The notes under the pieces were generated by a model. That model did not search any database. It worked only from the letters and a program-made list of their open reading frames with translations, and was not told the origin of the DNA. From Aquilonibacter sp963703325 (GTDB lineage: Bacteria > Vulcanimicrobiota > Vulcanimicrobiia > Vulcanimicrobiales > Vulcanimicrobiaceae), in contig OY969805.1 in NCBI GenBank assembly GCA_963703325.1, positions 2,976,001-3,040,000 on the forward strand: a stretch of DNA of 64,000 nt. The letters run 5' to 3'. This document shows, in pieces, positions 1 to 8,234 of the stretch. Numbering within the stretch: the stretch's first letter is position 1; the number at the start of each line of letters is the position of its first letter. Both the position numbers and the translations under genes were made by a program.

Positions 1-617
1 TCCTTCGTATGCCACGCGATGTTGCCGGCACGATCGCCGACACGCTCCAGGGACGCAAGCACGAAGAGATAGCGCGTTCCCGAACGGACTAATTCCGGAT
101 CCTGCTGCATCTCCTCTTGCAAGAGTTTGATGCTGCGTTTGTAGAGTTTGTCGACCTCATCGTCGCGATCGATCACTTCGCTGGCCAGATTTGCGTCGCG
201 CTCGGTATAGGCGCGCATTGCGTCGAGCAGCATCCCGTGCGCCACACTCGCGATCCGGTCGATCTCGACCTTGTGGGGACGCAGTGACTGATCCGAAAGC
301 TTGATCGCGTTCTTGGCGATATCGACCCCATAGTCACCCACGCGTTCGAGGTCGGTCGCGATTTCGAGCATCGCGGCGATCTCACGCAACTCACCGGCCA
401 CCGGCTGCTGGCGCCAGATCAATTCAATGCAATGCGACTCGATGCGCCGCCGTAATTCATCAATCGAATCGTCACCGGCGACGACGCGCGCGCCCGCAGA
501 CGCATCGCGACGATCGAGCGATTCAACAGCAACGCGAATCGCGTCGCCGCAAAGCGCACCCAAGCGAACGACGTCCAGCCGTGTCGCTTCAAGCGCTTCG
601 TGATAGGCAGTCCGCAC
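1..617 (-). CDS. phoU: Phosphate transport regulator PhoU (partial, C-terminus beyond window)
   Basis: Reading leftward from a GTG at 617 gives a helical protein starting VRTAYHEALEATRLDVVRLG, with the two PhoU-type three-helix repeats: ATDLERVGDYGVDIAKNA in the first and ASLERVGDRAGNIAWHT in the second. These E/D-rich metal-binding motifs are the family hallmark. PhoU restrains the Pst transporter and the PhoR sensor kinase when phosphate is plentiful. A strong Shine-Dalgarno (AGAGGAGG) sits 10 bases before the GTG and fixes the start. About 205 codons are present, so only a short C-terminus is missing. It is divergent from the 3-hydroxybutyryl-CoA dehydrogenase gene, and the pst genes are 31 kb away, so the phosphate system is split. 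Family assignment is firm. Confidence 0.9.
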   Translation of the reverse strand, partial: MRTAYHEALEATRLDVVRLGALCGDAIRVAVESLDRRDASAGARVVAGDDSIDELRRRIESHCIELIWRQQPVAGELREIAAMLEIATDLERVGDYGVDIAKNAIKLSDQSLRPHKVEIDRIASVAHGMLLDAMRAYTERDANLASEVIDRDDEVDKLYKRSIKLLQEEMQQDPELVRSGTRYLFVLASLERVGDRAGNIAWHTK

Positions 618-737
618 GTCTAAGCATCCTCCTCTGGCGGCGAGTCTGGCGGAAGTAAGTCTACCGCAGGGCAGAGAAAGCACCTGCGCTCTTTATCAAA
701 CGATAATCTACGGGGGCCGTATAACGGGAGATGACAA

Positions 738-1592
738 GTGGATGAAGTTCGGACGGTAGGCGTCTGCGGGGCCGGGTTGATGGGCAACGGCATCGCACAG
801 ACCTGCGCGGCCGCGGGATTCGACGTGGTGCTGATGGAGGTAGCCGACGAGCCGCTGCGCCGCGGGGTCGCGAGCATCGCGAAATCGCTCGACAAATTCG
901 TCGAAAAAGGCAAGTTGACGCAAGCGCTACGCGACGCGACCGTCGCCCGCATCACGCCCACGACGCAGGTCGCCGATTTGGCCAAGTGCGACCTCGTCAT
1001 CGAAGCCATCGTCGAGAACGTCGAGGTCAAGGCCAAGCTATTCAACCAACTCGACGCGCTGCTCGCGTCGCAAGCAATCATCTGCACGAACACCTCAAGC
1101 CTGTGCGTGATTGAATTGGCCGCCAAGACGAAGCGCCCGAACCGCGTCGCCGGGCTGCACTTCTTCAACCCGGTCCCGATCATGAAGCTGGTCGAGGTGG
1201 TAAAGACGATCGCGACCACGCAAGACGTGATCGATGCGCTCTTTACCTTCGCGCGGAAGGTCGGTAAAGAGCCGATTTTGGCCCAAGATACCCCCGGTTT
1301 TGTCGTCAACCGGCTTCTTATCCCGTATTTGCTCTACGCCATTCGCTGCTACGAAGGCGGCCTTGCGAGCAAAGAAGACATTGACAAGGGCATGAAGCTT
1401 GGCTGCGGCTACCCGATGGGTCCCTTCGAGCTGCTCGATTTCGTGGGCCTGGATACGACCTATTATATCGCGCAGATCATGTACGACGAGTTCAAGGATC
1501 CGATGATGGCTGCGCCGCCGCTGCTCAAACGGATGGTGCTCGCGGGCCGCTTCGGCCGCAAGAACGGGAAGGGCTTCTATGACTACCAGTGA
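738..1592 (+). CDS. hbd: 3-hydroxybutyryl-CoA dehydrogenase
   Basis: NAD(P)-dependent interconversion of acetoacetyl-CoA and 3-hydroxybutyryl-CoA in fatty-acid/PHB-type metabolism, cytosolic. The N-terminal Rossmann motif is VGVCGAGLMGNGIAQ. The catalytic His lies in AGLHFFNPVPIMKLVE, and DTPGFVVNRLLIPYL begins the C-terminal dimerisation domain, which ends GRKNGKGFYDY. At 284 aa it is full length for the family. Translation starts at GTG 738, 7 bases after GGGAG. It overlaps the following crotonase gene by 14 bases, so the two are probably cotranslated, and a thiolase lies 2.4 kb away on the other strand. Substrate chain length cannot be fixed from sequence; short-chain is the usual specificity of this subfamily. 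Confidence 0.93.
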   Translation: MDEVRTVGVCGAGLMGNGIAQTCAAAGFDVVLMEVADEPLRRGVASIAKSLDKFVEKGKLTQALRDATVARITPTTQVADLAKCDLVIEAIVENVEVKAKLFNQLDALLASQAIICTNTSSLCVIELAAKTKRPNRVAGLHFFNPVPIMKLVEVVKTIATTQDVIDALFTFARKVGKEPILAQDTPGFVVNRLLIPYLLYAIRCYEGGLASKEDIDKGMKLGCGYPMGPFELLDFVGLDTTYYIAQIMYDEFKDPMMAAPPLLKRMVLAGRFGRKNGKGFYDYQ

Positions 1593-2379
1593 GGCGATCT
1601 TCGAGAACATTCTGGTCGACAAGGAGCGCGCGCTCGGCATCGTCACGCTCAACCGTCCGACCGTGCTCAATGCGCTCAACACCAAGCTGCTCGGTGAGCT
1701 CTCATTCGCGCTCCTGGAACTCGAACGCAACGCCGACATCCGCGCGATCATCATCACCGGCGCGGGTGAGAAAGCGTTTGCGGCCGGCGCTGACATCAGC
1801 GAACTCAACGCGCTCGGAAGCGCCGGAGCCGGCGCCGATCAAGCGCGCATGGGTCAATCGATTACGCGACAGATCGAGCGCCTGCGCACGCCCGTAATCA
1901 TGGCGGTGAATGGCTTCGCTCTCGGCGGCGGGTGCGAGATCGCAATGTCGGGCGACATTCGGATCGCAAGCGAGAATGCAAAATTCGGTCAACCAGAAGT
2001 AAACTTAGGTCTCATGCCCGGGTACGGTGGGACGCAGCGCACCACCCGGCTCGTGGGTAAGGGCATGGCGATGTATCTCTGTTTGAGCGGCGAGATGATC
2101 GACGCGCACGAGGCGCACCGCGCGGGCCTGGTGGAAAAGGTCGTGCCGCTCGCAGAGCTGATGACCGAATCCAAGCGCATCGGCAACGTCATTGCGGCGA
2201 AGGCGCCGCTCGCCATCGCGGCGTCTAAGCGCGCCATCAACAACGGCGCGCACCTGGCCATCGACGATGCGCTCGAACTCGAAGCGCTCGAATTCGGTGG
2301 GCTCATCGATACCGATGACTTTAAGGAAGGCACGAGCGCCTTTCTCGAAAAGCGCAAGCCGGTTTGGAAAGGCGTGTAG
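1579..2379 (+). CDS. crt: Enoyl-CoA hydratase/crotonase
   Basis: Crotonase-fold protein of 266 aa, expected to hydrate short-chain trans-2-enoyl-CoA (crotonyl-CoA to 3-hydroxybutyryl-CoA). Oxyanion-hole segments are visible: AFAAGADISEL and NGFALGGGCEIAMSGDIR. The catalytic glutamate region FGQPEVNLGLMPGYGGTQR carries the second Glu position of active hydratases. Its start lies inside the end of hbd (14-base overlap), which suggests translational coupling, and the pair catalyses consecutive steps. The start ATG 1579 gives the usual short N-terminus. Crotonase-superfamily members can have other activities, but the intact Glu residues and the hbd partner favour a true hydratase. Confidence 0.92.
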   Translation: MTTSEAIFENILVDKERALGIVTLNRPTVLNALNTKLLGELSFALLELERNADIRAIIITGAGEKAFAAGADISELNALGSAGAGADQARMGQSITRQIERLRTPVIMAVNGFALGGGCEIAMSGDIRIASENAKFGQPEVNLGLMPGYGGTQRTTRLVGKGMAMYLCLSGEMIDAHEAHRAGLVEKVVPLAELMTESKRIGNVIAAKAPLAIAASKRAINNGAHLAIDDALELEALEFGGLIDTDDFKEGTSAFLEKRKPVWKGV

Positions 2380-3090
2380 TTGCCGCTGCTAGCGATCCTT
2401 CTGGCGCTCGCATTTGCATCCGGACCGCCCGCTGACGTTACCGCTATCCGGCACGACCTCCCGATACTGCTCGGAATCAGCCGAACATCGGTCGTCTTCG
2501 ATCGCATCGAAGTTCGGGACGATGCTGCAATCGTGTGGTGGCACGCCGGCACGTCCGGTGCATCGGACAGCCTCTATAAACGCTACGCTCGCTGGTGGCT
2601 CCTATCCGCCGAGCTGGACCACGTACGCCCGGGTACCCGCATTGCTATCGGCGACCCGGCTCGACCGTGGCGCGGAAATCTACACTTTCATTCCGAGAAT
2701 GCTCTGCGACTAATGGACGATGGATACGTGTTGGGAGCGACGTTCGCCGCAAACGACGCGACAACGGACGCTCGAATAGCCGGCTTCGCCGTACGAGCGC
2801 CGACGGAAGCGGAGAGTTGGGCAACTCGGGGCGGTAACAGCTACTGCTTCTTTTCGGGTAGGGTGCATTCGTCGCAGGCAATATACGTGCAAGCCGGCAC
2901 GACCATCGACGTTTGGTTTCCATTTGTGCTTGACCCATCGCTGCATTATAGTTTGACTATTGCGGGACATGGATTCGCGGCAATCGGCCCAGTCGCGGGT
3001 AACCTGCAAGAGAACATCCTGCACTTCGTACTGCCTGCGCTGACGCTACCGCCCGGCGTCGAGCTGATGGGTCGGGTCCGAAGCAGCTGA
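2380..3090 (+). CDS. Secreted hypothetical protein
   Basis: I do not recognise this 236-aa protein. It would start at a TTG directly after the crotonase stop codon, giving a short hydrophobic signal peptide (LPLLAILLALAFASG). The rest has alternating hydrophobic segments typical of an exported beta-rich domain and only one cysteine (YCFFSG). No transmembrane segment follows the signal. The spacing suggests cotranscription with hbd-crt, but a functional link to acyl-CoA metabolism is not visible. Codon use looks less GC-biased than in the preceding genes. The start is uncertain because no ATG or GTG is available nearby. Confidence 0.6.
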   Translation: MPLLAILLALAFASGPPADVTAIRHDLPILLGISRTSVVFDRIEVRDDAAIVWWHAGTSGASDSLYKRYARWWLLSAELDHVRPGTRIAIGDPARPWRGNLHFHSENALRLMDDGYVLGATFAANDATTDARIAGFAVRAPTEAESWATRGGNSYCFFSGRVHSSQAIYVQAGTTIDVWFPFVLDPSLHYSLTIAGHGFAAIGPVAGNLQENILHFVLPALTLPPGVELMGRVRSS

Positions 3091-3103
3091 AAGAAGGCCA
3101 CCG

Positions 3104-3430
3104 ATGAAATCGACGAGCGACGTTATGCTTCGTACCAGCGATCTCCAGGATGCTAAGGAATTCTACAACGGGGTACTCGGCTATGCGATCGTGTCGGAGT
3201 CGCAGCGCGTCGTGGGCTTCGATACCGGGAGCTTCATCTTATATTTCGAGCACGGCGACGAGAATGGCTCAGTGTTCGAGTTTGAAGTCGATGACGTGGA
3301 GGCAGCTAAGAACAAGCTGCTGGCAAACGGATGCACGCTGATCGAAGAAGACCCAAGCCTGCCCCGCTGCTATCTGCGCGATCGTTTCGGCCTCATCTTC
3401 AACCTAACGACTAGCTACGGCGGACGTTGA
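3104..3430 (+). CDS. VOC (glyoxalase/bleomycin-resistance) superfamily protein
   Basis: Small 108-aa vicinal-oxygen-chelate fold protein. The N-terminus VMLRTSDLQDAKEFYNGVLGY is the typical first beta-alpha of a VOC module, and the C-terminal RDRFGLIFNLTTSYG is the second half. Metal-binding His/Glu positions of true glyoxalase I are not all evident, so this may be a non-enzymatic or unknown-substrate member. ATG 3104 follows a purine-rich AAGAAGG. It ends 4 bases from the convergent TlpA-like gene. Family placement is reliable; function is unknown. Confidence 0.8.
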   Translation: MKSTSDVMLRTSDLQDAKEFYNGVLGYAIVSESQRVVGFDTGSFILYFEHGDENGSVFEFEVDDVEAAKNKLLANGCTLIEEDPSLPRCYLRDRFGLIFNLTTSYGGR

Positions 3431-3434
3431 TCGT

Positions 3435-3917
3435 CTAGTTCCGCAACGTCTTTTGCGCGTGCCCCATCGCAAGTTCGATCGCCGGATTAAAACCTGACCA
3501 CGTGGCGCGAATGCGCCCTTGCGGATCGATCACGACGATCGTCGGAAAGCCTTCGATCTGGAAGAAGCCCTGCGAGCTGCTGGTTGGGTCGAGGACCACG
3601 TCGTCTAAGTGGAGGCGCTGCGCGTAACGCGCGGCGATGGGCGCCGACTCGCCGACGTCGATCGGCACGACCACGACGTTGCGATGCGCTCTTGCATAGC
3701 GCAAAACCAACGGCCCTTCGAGACGGCACGGTTCACACCACGACGCGTAAAAATCTAAGAAGAGCACGTGCCCGCGCTCGTCGCTGATGTGGAACGTGCC
3801 GCCGCCGAGCTTTGGGTACGCGATGCGCGGCGCCGGATAAGCGTTGGCCACGTTGAGCGCGCGCGGCGCAAAGAAGATCTTCCACCCAACGAACGCGACG
3901 ACGCAGAGCGCGAGCAC
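3435..3917 (-). CDS. TlpA/ResA-like membrane-anchored thioredoxin
   Basis: Thioredoxin-fold protein with an N-terminal membrane anchor (LALCVVAFVGWKIFF) and the active-site motif FYASWCEPCRLEG, followed by the cis-proline strand EGFPTIVVIDPQGRI. Such proteins reduce periplasmic disulfides, for example during cytochrome c maturation. The open frame extends back to an ATG at 4073, but that would overlap the thiolase gene by 119 bases. I therefore place the start at GTG 3917, the first permissible start codon after the thiolase stop. The N-terminus remains uncertain, since upstream codons supply the positively charged residues expected before the anchor. It probably shares the thiolase transcript. 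The active site is complete. Confidence 0.75.
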   Translation of the reverse strand: MLALCVVAFVGWKIFFAPRALNVANAYPAPRIAYPKLGGGTFHISDERGHVLFLDFYASWCEPCRLEGPLVLRYARAHRNVVVVPIDVGESAPIAARYAQRLHLDDVVLDPTSSSQGFFQIEGFPTIVVIDPQGRIRATWSGFNPAIELAMGHAQKTLRN

Positions 3918-3935
3918 GTCAAAGACGCGCCCCCA

Positions 3936-3971
3936 TTTCGTTGACGAGAAGAACTTAGTCGACGAGAAGAA
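3936..3971. repeat. 18-bp imperfect tandem duplication at thiolase 3' end
   Basis: TTTCGTTGACGAGAAGAA at 3936-3953 is followed directly by CTTAGTCGACGAGAAGAA at 3954-3971. The second half of each unit (GACGAGAAGAA) is identical. The duplication straddles the thiolase stop codon (3955-3957) and falls just upstream of the TlpA start. It would encode FFSSTK twice if translation of TlpA began further upstream. Confidence 0.7.
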
Positions 3972-5160
3972 CCGCAGCGATGCCCTGCCCTCCGCCGATG
4001 CATGCCGACGCGACGCCGTAGCCACCGCCGCGCGCGCGCAGATCGTTGAGCGTGGTGAGCGCGATGCGTGCACCCGATGCGCCGAGCGGATGTCCGAGCG
4101 AGATTGCGCCGCCGTGCGGGTTCAAGCGCACCCCGTTACTCCCCATCGCCTTCATACACGCGAGGACCTGTGGCGCAAAAGCTTCGTTGATTTCCATGAC
4201 GTCCAGATCTTTCTCGGCGATGCCGGCGCGCTGCAACGCTTTGGGAATCGCGTACGCCGGGCCGATCCCCATGATCGCCGGGTCCACGCCGACCACGCTC
4301 GAACTGATCAGCCGCCCGATCCACGAAAGCCCATCGGCCTTCGCCTGACGCACCGTCGTCAGTACCACAGCGGCAGCGCCATCGGTCAAGCCGCTTGCGT
4401 TTCCGGGCGTAACCACGCCGTCTTTTACGAATCGTGCCGGCAATTTGCCGAGCTTTTCCATCGATAAGCCGGAGCGCGGGCCTTCATCCTTATCGACGAC
4501 GGTTTGCGCGCCTTTGGGACCGCTCACCGTCACCGGCGCGATCTCGCTCCCAAAATAGCCGCTGGTTTGCGCCTCGAGCGCACGCGACTGGCTCGCAAGC
4601 GCGAACTCGTCGCACGCTTCGCGCGCGATGCCGTACCTCTTCGCCAGATTTTCGGCGGTGATCGCCATCGGCGTGTTGCCGTACGAATCCGTCAGTGCGC
4701 TCCAGAGCGAATCTTCGAACTGGACGTTGGCGCCGAACGGGAAGCCGCGACGCGCACCACGCACGACGTGCGGCGCCTGGGTCATGTTCTCCGTTCCGCC
4801 GGCCAGCGCGTACGTTGCTTCACCCAGCCGCAGCGAGCGTGCCGCCGAGAGAATGGCCTCGAGCCCCGAGCCGCAGAGCCGGTTTACCGTCACCGCCGGC
4901 ACGTCAACCGGAATACCGGCGCGTAAGCCGATGTGCCGGGCGAGATAGATTGCATCCGGACTGCTTTGGATCACGTTGCCGAAGACGATTTCGTCGATCT
5001 TCTCCGCCGCGACGCCGCTGCGCGCGATAGCCGCCTGCGCTGCGGCGACGCCTAAATCCGTGGCAGTCAAGTCGGCCAGGGCGCCGCCAAGGTTGCCAAA
5101 GGGCGTTCGGGCACCGGCCAGTAGGACGACGTCGTCGTCGCTCGAGGGTCTGCTTGTCAT
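3955..5160 (-). CDS. Acetyl-CoA acetyltransferase (thiolase)
   Basis: 401-aa thiolase that condenses two acetyl-CoA to acetoacetyl-CoA (or cleaves 3-ketoacyl-CoA), cytosolic. The acylated cysteine is in TVNRLCGSGLEAI. The His of GGAISLGHPLGASGAR and the proton-shuttling Cys of ASACIGGGQGIA are present, so the catalytic set is complete. The start ATG 5160 is followed by the typical VVLLAGARTPFG. With hbd and crt 2-4 kb away it supplies the first step of an acetoacetyl-CoA/3-hydroxybutyryl-CoA route, possibly for polyhydroxybutyrate or butyrate-level beta-oxidation. The direction is not decided by sequence. TlpA lies downstream on the same strand. Confidence 0.92.
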   Translation of the reverse strand: MTSRPSSDDDVVLLAGARTPFGNLGGALADLTATDLGVAAAQAAIARSGVAAEKIDEIVFGNVIQSSPDAIYLARHIGLRAGIPVDVPAVTVNRLCGSGLEAILSAARSLRLGEATYALAGGTENMTQAPHVVRGARRGFPFGANVQFEDSLWSALTDSYGNTPMAITAENLAKRYGIAREACDEFALASQSRALEAQTSGYFGSEIAPVTVSGPKGAQTVVDKDEGPRSGLSMEKLGKLPARFVKDGVVTPGNASGLTDGAAAVVLTTVRQAKADGLSWIGRLISSSVVGVDPAIMGIGPAYAIPKALQRAGIAEKDLDVMEINEAFAPQVLACMKAMGSNGVRLNPHGGAISLGHPLGASGARIALTTLNDLRARGGGYGVASACIGGGQGIAAVLLVD

Positions 5161-5213
5161 GGGCCGGGGATATTCCAGGAAGTCGCAGGGGGCACCCCTA
5201 ACCTTCGCGGGTC

Positions 5214-6161
5214 ATGCCAATCACACGAACGGCCGCGATAACGCTCGATGCCCGGTCGCTGCCGCCCGCGGCCAGGACCGAACAGATTTTGGAGGCGTTC
5301 GACAAGCTGCAAGTCGGCGGCGCGCTCGAAATCAACGAGGAGAGCGATCCGCGCGCACTTCGCAACGAGATGGCACAGCTGCGCCCCGGGCGCTTCTCGT
5401 GGGACGCACGCAATCTCGGCGGAAACCGCTGGACGATCCGTCTCGAGCGCATCGACGAACACGCCGACGGCGAAACCTTTCTCGGCCACGTACCACAGTT
5501 TACGCAAGCTAAAGCGACCACCGTCAAGGAACTCGCCGGCCAGATGAGCGAGCGTACCTATAAATCGGGCGATACGATTTTTGACGAAGGCGAGATGTGG
5601 CCGTATCTCGGCATCGTCAAGAGCGGTAAGGTTATTTACACGCTGCTGTCGCCGGACGGTAAGACGCACACGATCGGCGAGCGGCTCACTCACGATACGC
5701 TCAATGAGAGCGGCACCTTCGACGGCGGCGGGGCGACCACACGAGCCGAGGCGCTGACCGATGCAACCGTCGTGACGTTGCCGAGCGAAGCAGTGATGCA
5801 CGCGATTCGCAACGACGCGGAACTCGCGCTGGGTTTCCTCATCGCAAGCTCACAGGCGCGGCGCCGTTCGATCGACACGATTGCCGACCTCGCGTTTGCG
5901 CACGTCTTGCAACGCGTGGCCAAGTTCTTGCTCGGCTACGCGCGGGCATCGGTCGGCATGACCCGCGGCCTCCCCGGGGTTGAGAGTCTCTCGCAAGCCC
6001 AGATCGCGGCGGCAGCCGGCACGGTGCGCGACATGGCGGCGCGTGCATTGCTGCGTTTGAAGAACGCACATGCCGTCGAACTCGATCGCGGTCGCGTCAA
6101 GGCGATCGATCGCGCGCGGCTCGAAGCCTTCGCGCACAACGTTCAAGCTCCACCCGTGTGA
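5214..6161 (+). CDS. DUF2249 domain fused to a CRP/FNR-family regulator
   Basis: 315-aa two-part protein. Residues about 1-85 match the DUF2249 pattern (LDARSLPPAARTEQILEAFD, then a GRFSWDARNLGGNRWTIRL end). Residues about 105-205 form a cyclic-nucleotide-binding-type beta-roll (SGDTIFDEGEMWPYLGIVKS, GKTHTIGERL). Residues about 220-300 are a Crp-type winged helix with SLSQAQIAAAAGTVRDMAARALLRL as its recognition region. DUF2249 proteins often occur near nitrosative or anaerobic-respiration genes (family knowledge). The effector is unknown: no FNR-type cysteine cluster is visible. It is followed with a 4-base overlap by hutD. The start at 5214 has no convincing Shine-Dalgarno. Domain calls are confident, function is not. 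Confidence 0.82.
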   Translation: MPITRTAAITLDARSLPPAARTEQILEAFDKLQVGGALEINEESDPRALRNEMAQLRPGRFSWDARNLGGNRWTIRLERIDEHADGETFLGHVPQFTQAKATTVKELAGQMSERTYKSGDTIFDEGEMWPYLGIVKSGKVIYTLLSPDGKTHTIGERLTHDTLNESGTFDGGGATTRAEALTDATVVTLPSEAVMHAIRNDAELALGFLIASSQARRRSIDTIADLAFAHVLQRVAKFLLGYARASVGMTRGLPGVESLSQAQIAAAAGTVRDMAARALLRLKNAHAVELDRGRVKAIDRARLEAFAHNVQAPPV

Positions 6162-6700
6162 TTCAAATTATTCGCGCGAACGACTATCGCGAACAACCTT
6201 GGAAGAACGGCGGCGGTCTCACTCGAGAGATCGCCGTTGCGCTTTCCGGGAATCAGGTTCAGTGGCGGCTCTCGCTCGCGACGATCGAACGCGACGGGCC
6301 CTTTTCGGAATTTCGCGGCTACGATCGCACGATCGTCGCGCTCGACGGCGGCGCGGTTGAACTCGATGTGGAAGACGGACCGGTAACGCTCGAGCGCGCC
6401 GAGCCGTACGAGTTTCCCGGCGAAGCGAAGGTTACGTGCCGGCTCAGCGGCGATGCCGCACGCGACCTCAACGTCATGACGCTACGCGACGACTTCGTGC
6501 ACGATTGTGAGATCGTCACCTCGGTCCAGCGCTTTGTCGTAGATGAGGACGAGATCGTATTCGTCTACGCAATCGAAGGCACAGCGGAAGCGCTCGGTAC
6601 GATGTGTGAGCGTGGGAACACCCTCTGCTTGCAGGTCGAGGATACGGTAGAGATCGTGACCGACGGCTGCGCGGCGGTCGTCCGCATTACGCCACTCTAG
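6158..6700 (+). CDS. HutD/Ves family protein
   Basis: 180-aa cupin-like protein whose N-terminus (IQIIRANDYREQPWKNGGGLTREIA) is the signature of the HutD/Ves family. The family is linked to histidine utilisation or temperature-dependent growth in other bacteria, but its biochemistry is unresolved. Further matches include WRLSLATIERDGPFSEF and GYDRTIVALDGG. It starts at GTG 6158, overlapping the stop of the DUF2249-CRP gene (GTGA), so it is cotranslated with that regulator. No other hut gene is visible nearby, making a histidine role doubtful here. Confidence 0.85.
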   Translation: MIQIIRANDYREQPWKNGGGLTREIAVALSGNQVQWRLSLATIERDGPFSEFRGYDRTIVALDGGAVELDVEDGPVTLERAEPYEFPGEAKVTCRLSGDAARDLNVMTLRDDFVHDCEIVTSVQRFVVDEDEIVFVYAIEGTAEALGTMCERGNTLCLQVEDTVEIVTDGCAAVVRITPL

Positions 6701-6987
6701 AAGGGCGGAGTGAAGATCGTTTGCGGGCAGGGTCCATACGGCGATAACGGAGCGCCGCTAATGCCGACGGTGTCCTCGCCCGGCTCGCGCTTTTGGATGA
6801 AGCAATAGGTGAGTGGCGGACTCGGATAGTCATTGTGCGCGACGCGATTTGCGAGCCTGACGGGCGGCGGCGGCGCGGGCCGCGGGGCCGACGCTGGCCT
6901 GGAAACGCTGGGCACGCTAAAGACTGGTGCGTGGGCGGCGGGAGCCGAAGAGATTACGGCGGCTCCGACGATGGCGATCAGCAGCAT
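6697..6987 (-). CDS. Small proline-rich secreted protein
   Basis: Unrecognised protein of about 96 aa. ATG 6987 is preceded at 7 bases by AGAGGAGG, so I chose it over the upstream in-frame start at 7008. The N-terminus MLLIAIVGAAVISSAPAAHA is a clear Sec signal peptide with an AHA cleavage site. It is followed by a Pro/Ala-rich stretch (SAPRPAPPPPVRLANR) and a tail with two cysteines (one in TYCFIQKRE, one in GPCPQTIF) that could pair outside the cytoplasm. The stop overlaps that of hutD in a convergent arrangement. Confidence 0.65.
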   Translation of the reverse strand: MLLIAIVGAAVISSAPAAHAPVFSVPSVSRPASAPRPAPPPPVRLANRVAHNDYPSPPLTYCFIQKREPGEDTVGISGAPLSPYGPCPQTIFTPPF

Positions 6988-7113
6988 GGCATTGCCTCCT
7001 CTGACCACAGCATACGCTCAGAAACTGACATACCCTTGAGATCCGGTTGGGAGCCCGAATGACACGGCATGATTCCGAGTGCAGCGCCTGCCCGCCGGTG
7101 CTACGCTGTGAGC

Positions 7114-7257
7114 ATGATCACGACGATCGATACCACCCTCGCGCTTGCCTACGTGCCGATTCCCGATGAGATCGCTGCCGAGGCACGTCGGACCTTGCGG
7201 GACGGTTTTGGTCACCAGCTCCACGTCGAGCGGAACCAAGGGCCGTGCCGCGCGTGA
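7114..7257 (+). pseudogene. Truncated N-terminal remnant, DUF1203-like
   Basis: An open frame of 47 codons (LAYVPIPDEIAAEARRTL, then GHQLHVERNQGPCR) resembles the start of DUF1203-type small proteins and stops at a TGA just inside the ada reading frame. Members of that family are about 150 aa, so only the first third would be left. The break point coincides with the abnormally short N-terminus of Ada, as if a deletion joined the two genes. The family match is from memory of the GPCR-type motif and is only moderately sure. Confidence 0.4.
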
Positions 7258-8234
7258 CGAATGCACCCTTTTACGGCGTCACCACCACCGGCGTCTACTG
7301 CCGCGCGGGTTGCGCAAGCCGAACGCCGCTGGCCAAGAACGTGCGCTTCTTCAGTGACCTGCAAGCCGCGCGCGATGCGGGATTCCGGGCCTGCAAACGC
7401 TGCAGGCCCGACACTGCGACGGCGATCGACGAGCGCATCGTGCACGCCTGTCGCCTGCTCGACGGCGAGGAATCGCTGACACTTGCGCAGCTCGGCGCGC
7501 GGGTTGGTTTGAGCCCAGGACACTTGCAACGGCAGTTCACGCGCGCGATCGGGCTTTCGCCCCGGCGGTACGCGCAACTCTCGCGCGAGGAGCGCTTGCG
7601 TCGTGTCATTCGCGCCGCGCCGTCGGTAACAGCCGCACTCTACGACGCCGGATATGGATCATCCGCAAGTGCCTACGCGGGCGCATCCAAGCGCCTCGGC
7701 ATGACGCCCAACGCGCTGCGCAACGGCGCGCCGAACGAACAGATCGGCTACGCGATCGTGAGTTCAACGCTCGGCCGGGTACTCGTCGCGGCGACGTCAC
7801 GCGGCATCTGTCGCGTGGACATCGGCGAGCGTGATGCCGTGCTCGAGGGGCGACTGCGCGAAGCGTTCCCGTCTGCGGCCTGCGACCGCAGTGACGAGCG
7901 CCTCGAGAGCGCCACCTCGCGCATCGTGGCCTATCTTGCGAACCAAGGGCCGTGGCCGTTGCTGCCGCTCGACGTGCGCGCAACCGCGTTCCAAATGCGC
8001 GTGTGGGAAGCCCTGCGCGCGATCAAACCCGGGACGACGATGGGCTACGCGGAACTGGCCCGCGCGATTGGGTCACCGGAAGCCGCTCGCGCGGTCGCGC
8101 AGGCGTGCGCGCGCAATCCGATTGCCCTGCTGATTCCATGTCACCGGATCGTCCCCGCCGCGGGCGGTGCGGGAGGCTATCGCTGGGGTCCGCAGCGCAA
8201 AGTACGGCTGCTCGACATCGAGCGCCGCACCTAA
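7245..8234 (+). CDS. ada: Bifunctional Ada: methylphosphotriester/O6-methylguanine methyltransferase and activator
   Basis: 329-aa adaptive-response protein that removes alkyl groups from DNA and, once methylated, activates repair genes. The N-terminal zinc site has four cysteines (GVYCRAGC and ACKRCRP). An AraC-type HTH follows (LAQLGARVGLSPGHLQRQF and the second helix pair after it). The C-terminal methyltransferase carries the suicide cysteine in LIPCHRIVP, with the FQMRVWEALRAIKPG DNA-binding helix before it. Ada normally has 10-20 residues before the first zinc-site strand. Here the frame starts at GTG 7245, only about 8 residues upstream of FYGVTTTG, directly after a gene remnant. All catalytic cysteines are intact, so it may still work. 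It converges with the sigma-factor gene. Confidence 0.88.
   Translation: MPRVTNAPFYGVTTTGVYCRAGCASRTPLAKNVRFFSDLQAARDAGFRACKRCRPDTATAIDERIVHACRLLDGEESLTLAQLGARVGLSPGHLQRQFTRAIGLSPRRYAQLSREERLRRVIRAAPSVTAALYDAGYGSSASAYAGASKRLGMTPNALRNGAPNEQIGYAIVSSTLGRVLVAATSRGICRVDIGERDAVLEGRLREAFPSAACDRSDERLESATSRIVAYLANQGPWPLLPLDVRATAFQMRVWEALRAIKPGTTMGYAELARAIGSPEAARAVAQACARNPIALLIPCHRIVPAAGGAGGYRWGPQRKVRLLDIERRT

Noticed and set aside
620..1309. 229-aa leftward ORF
   Set aside because: Shadow of hbd; Ser/Thr-rich composition of an antisense frame.
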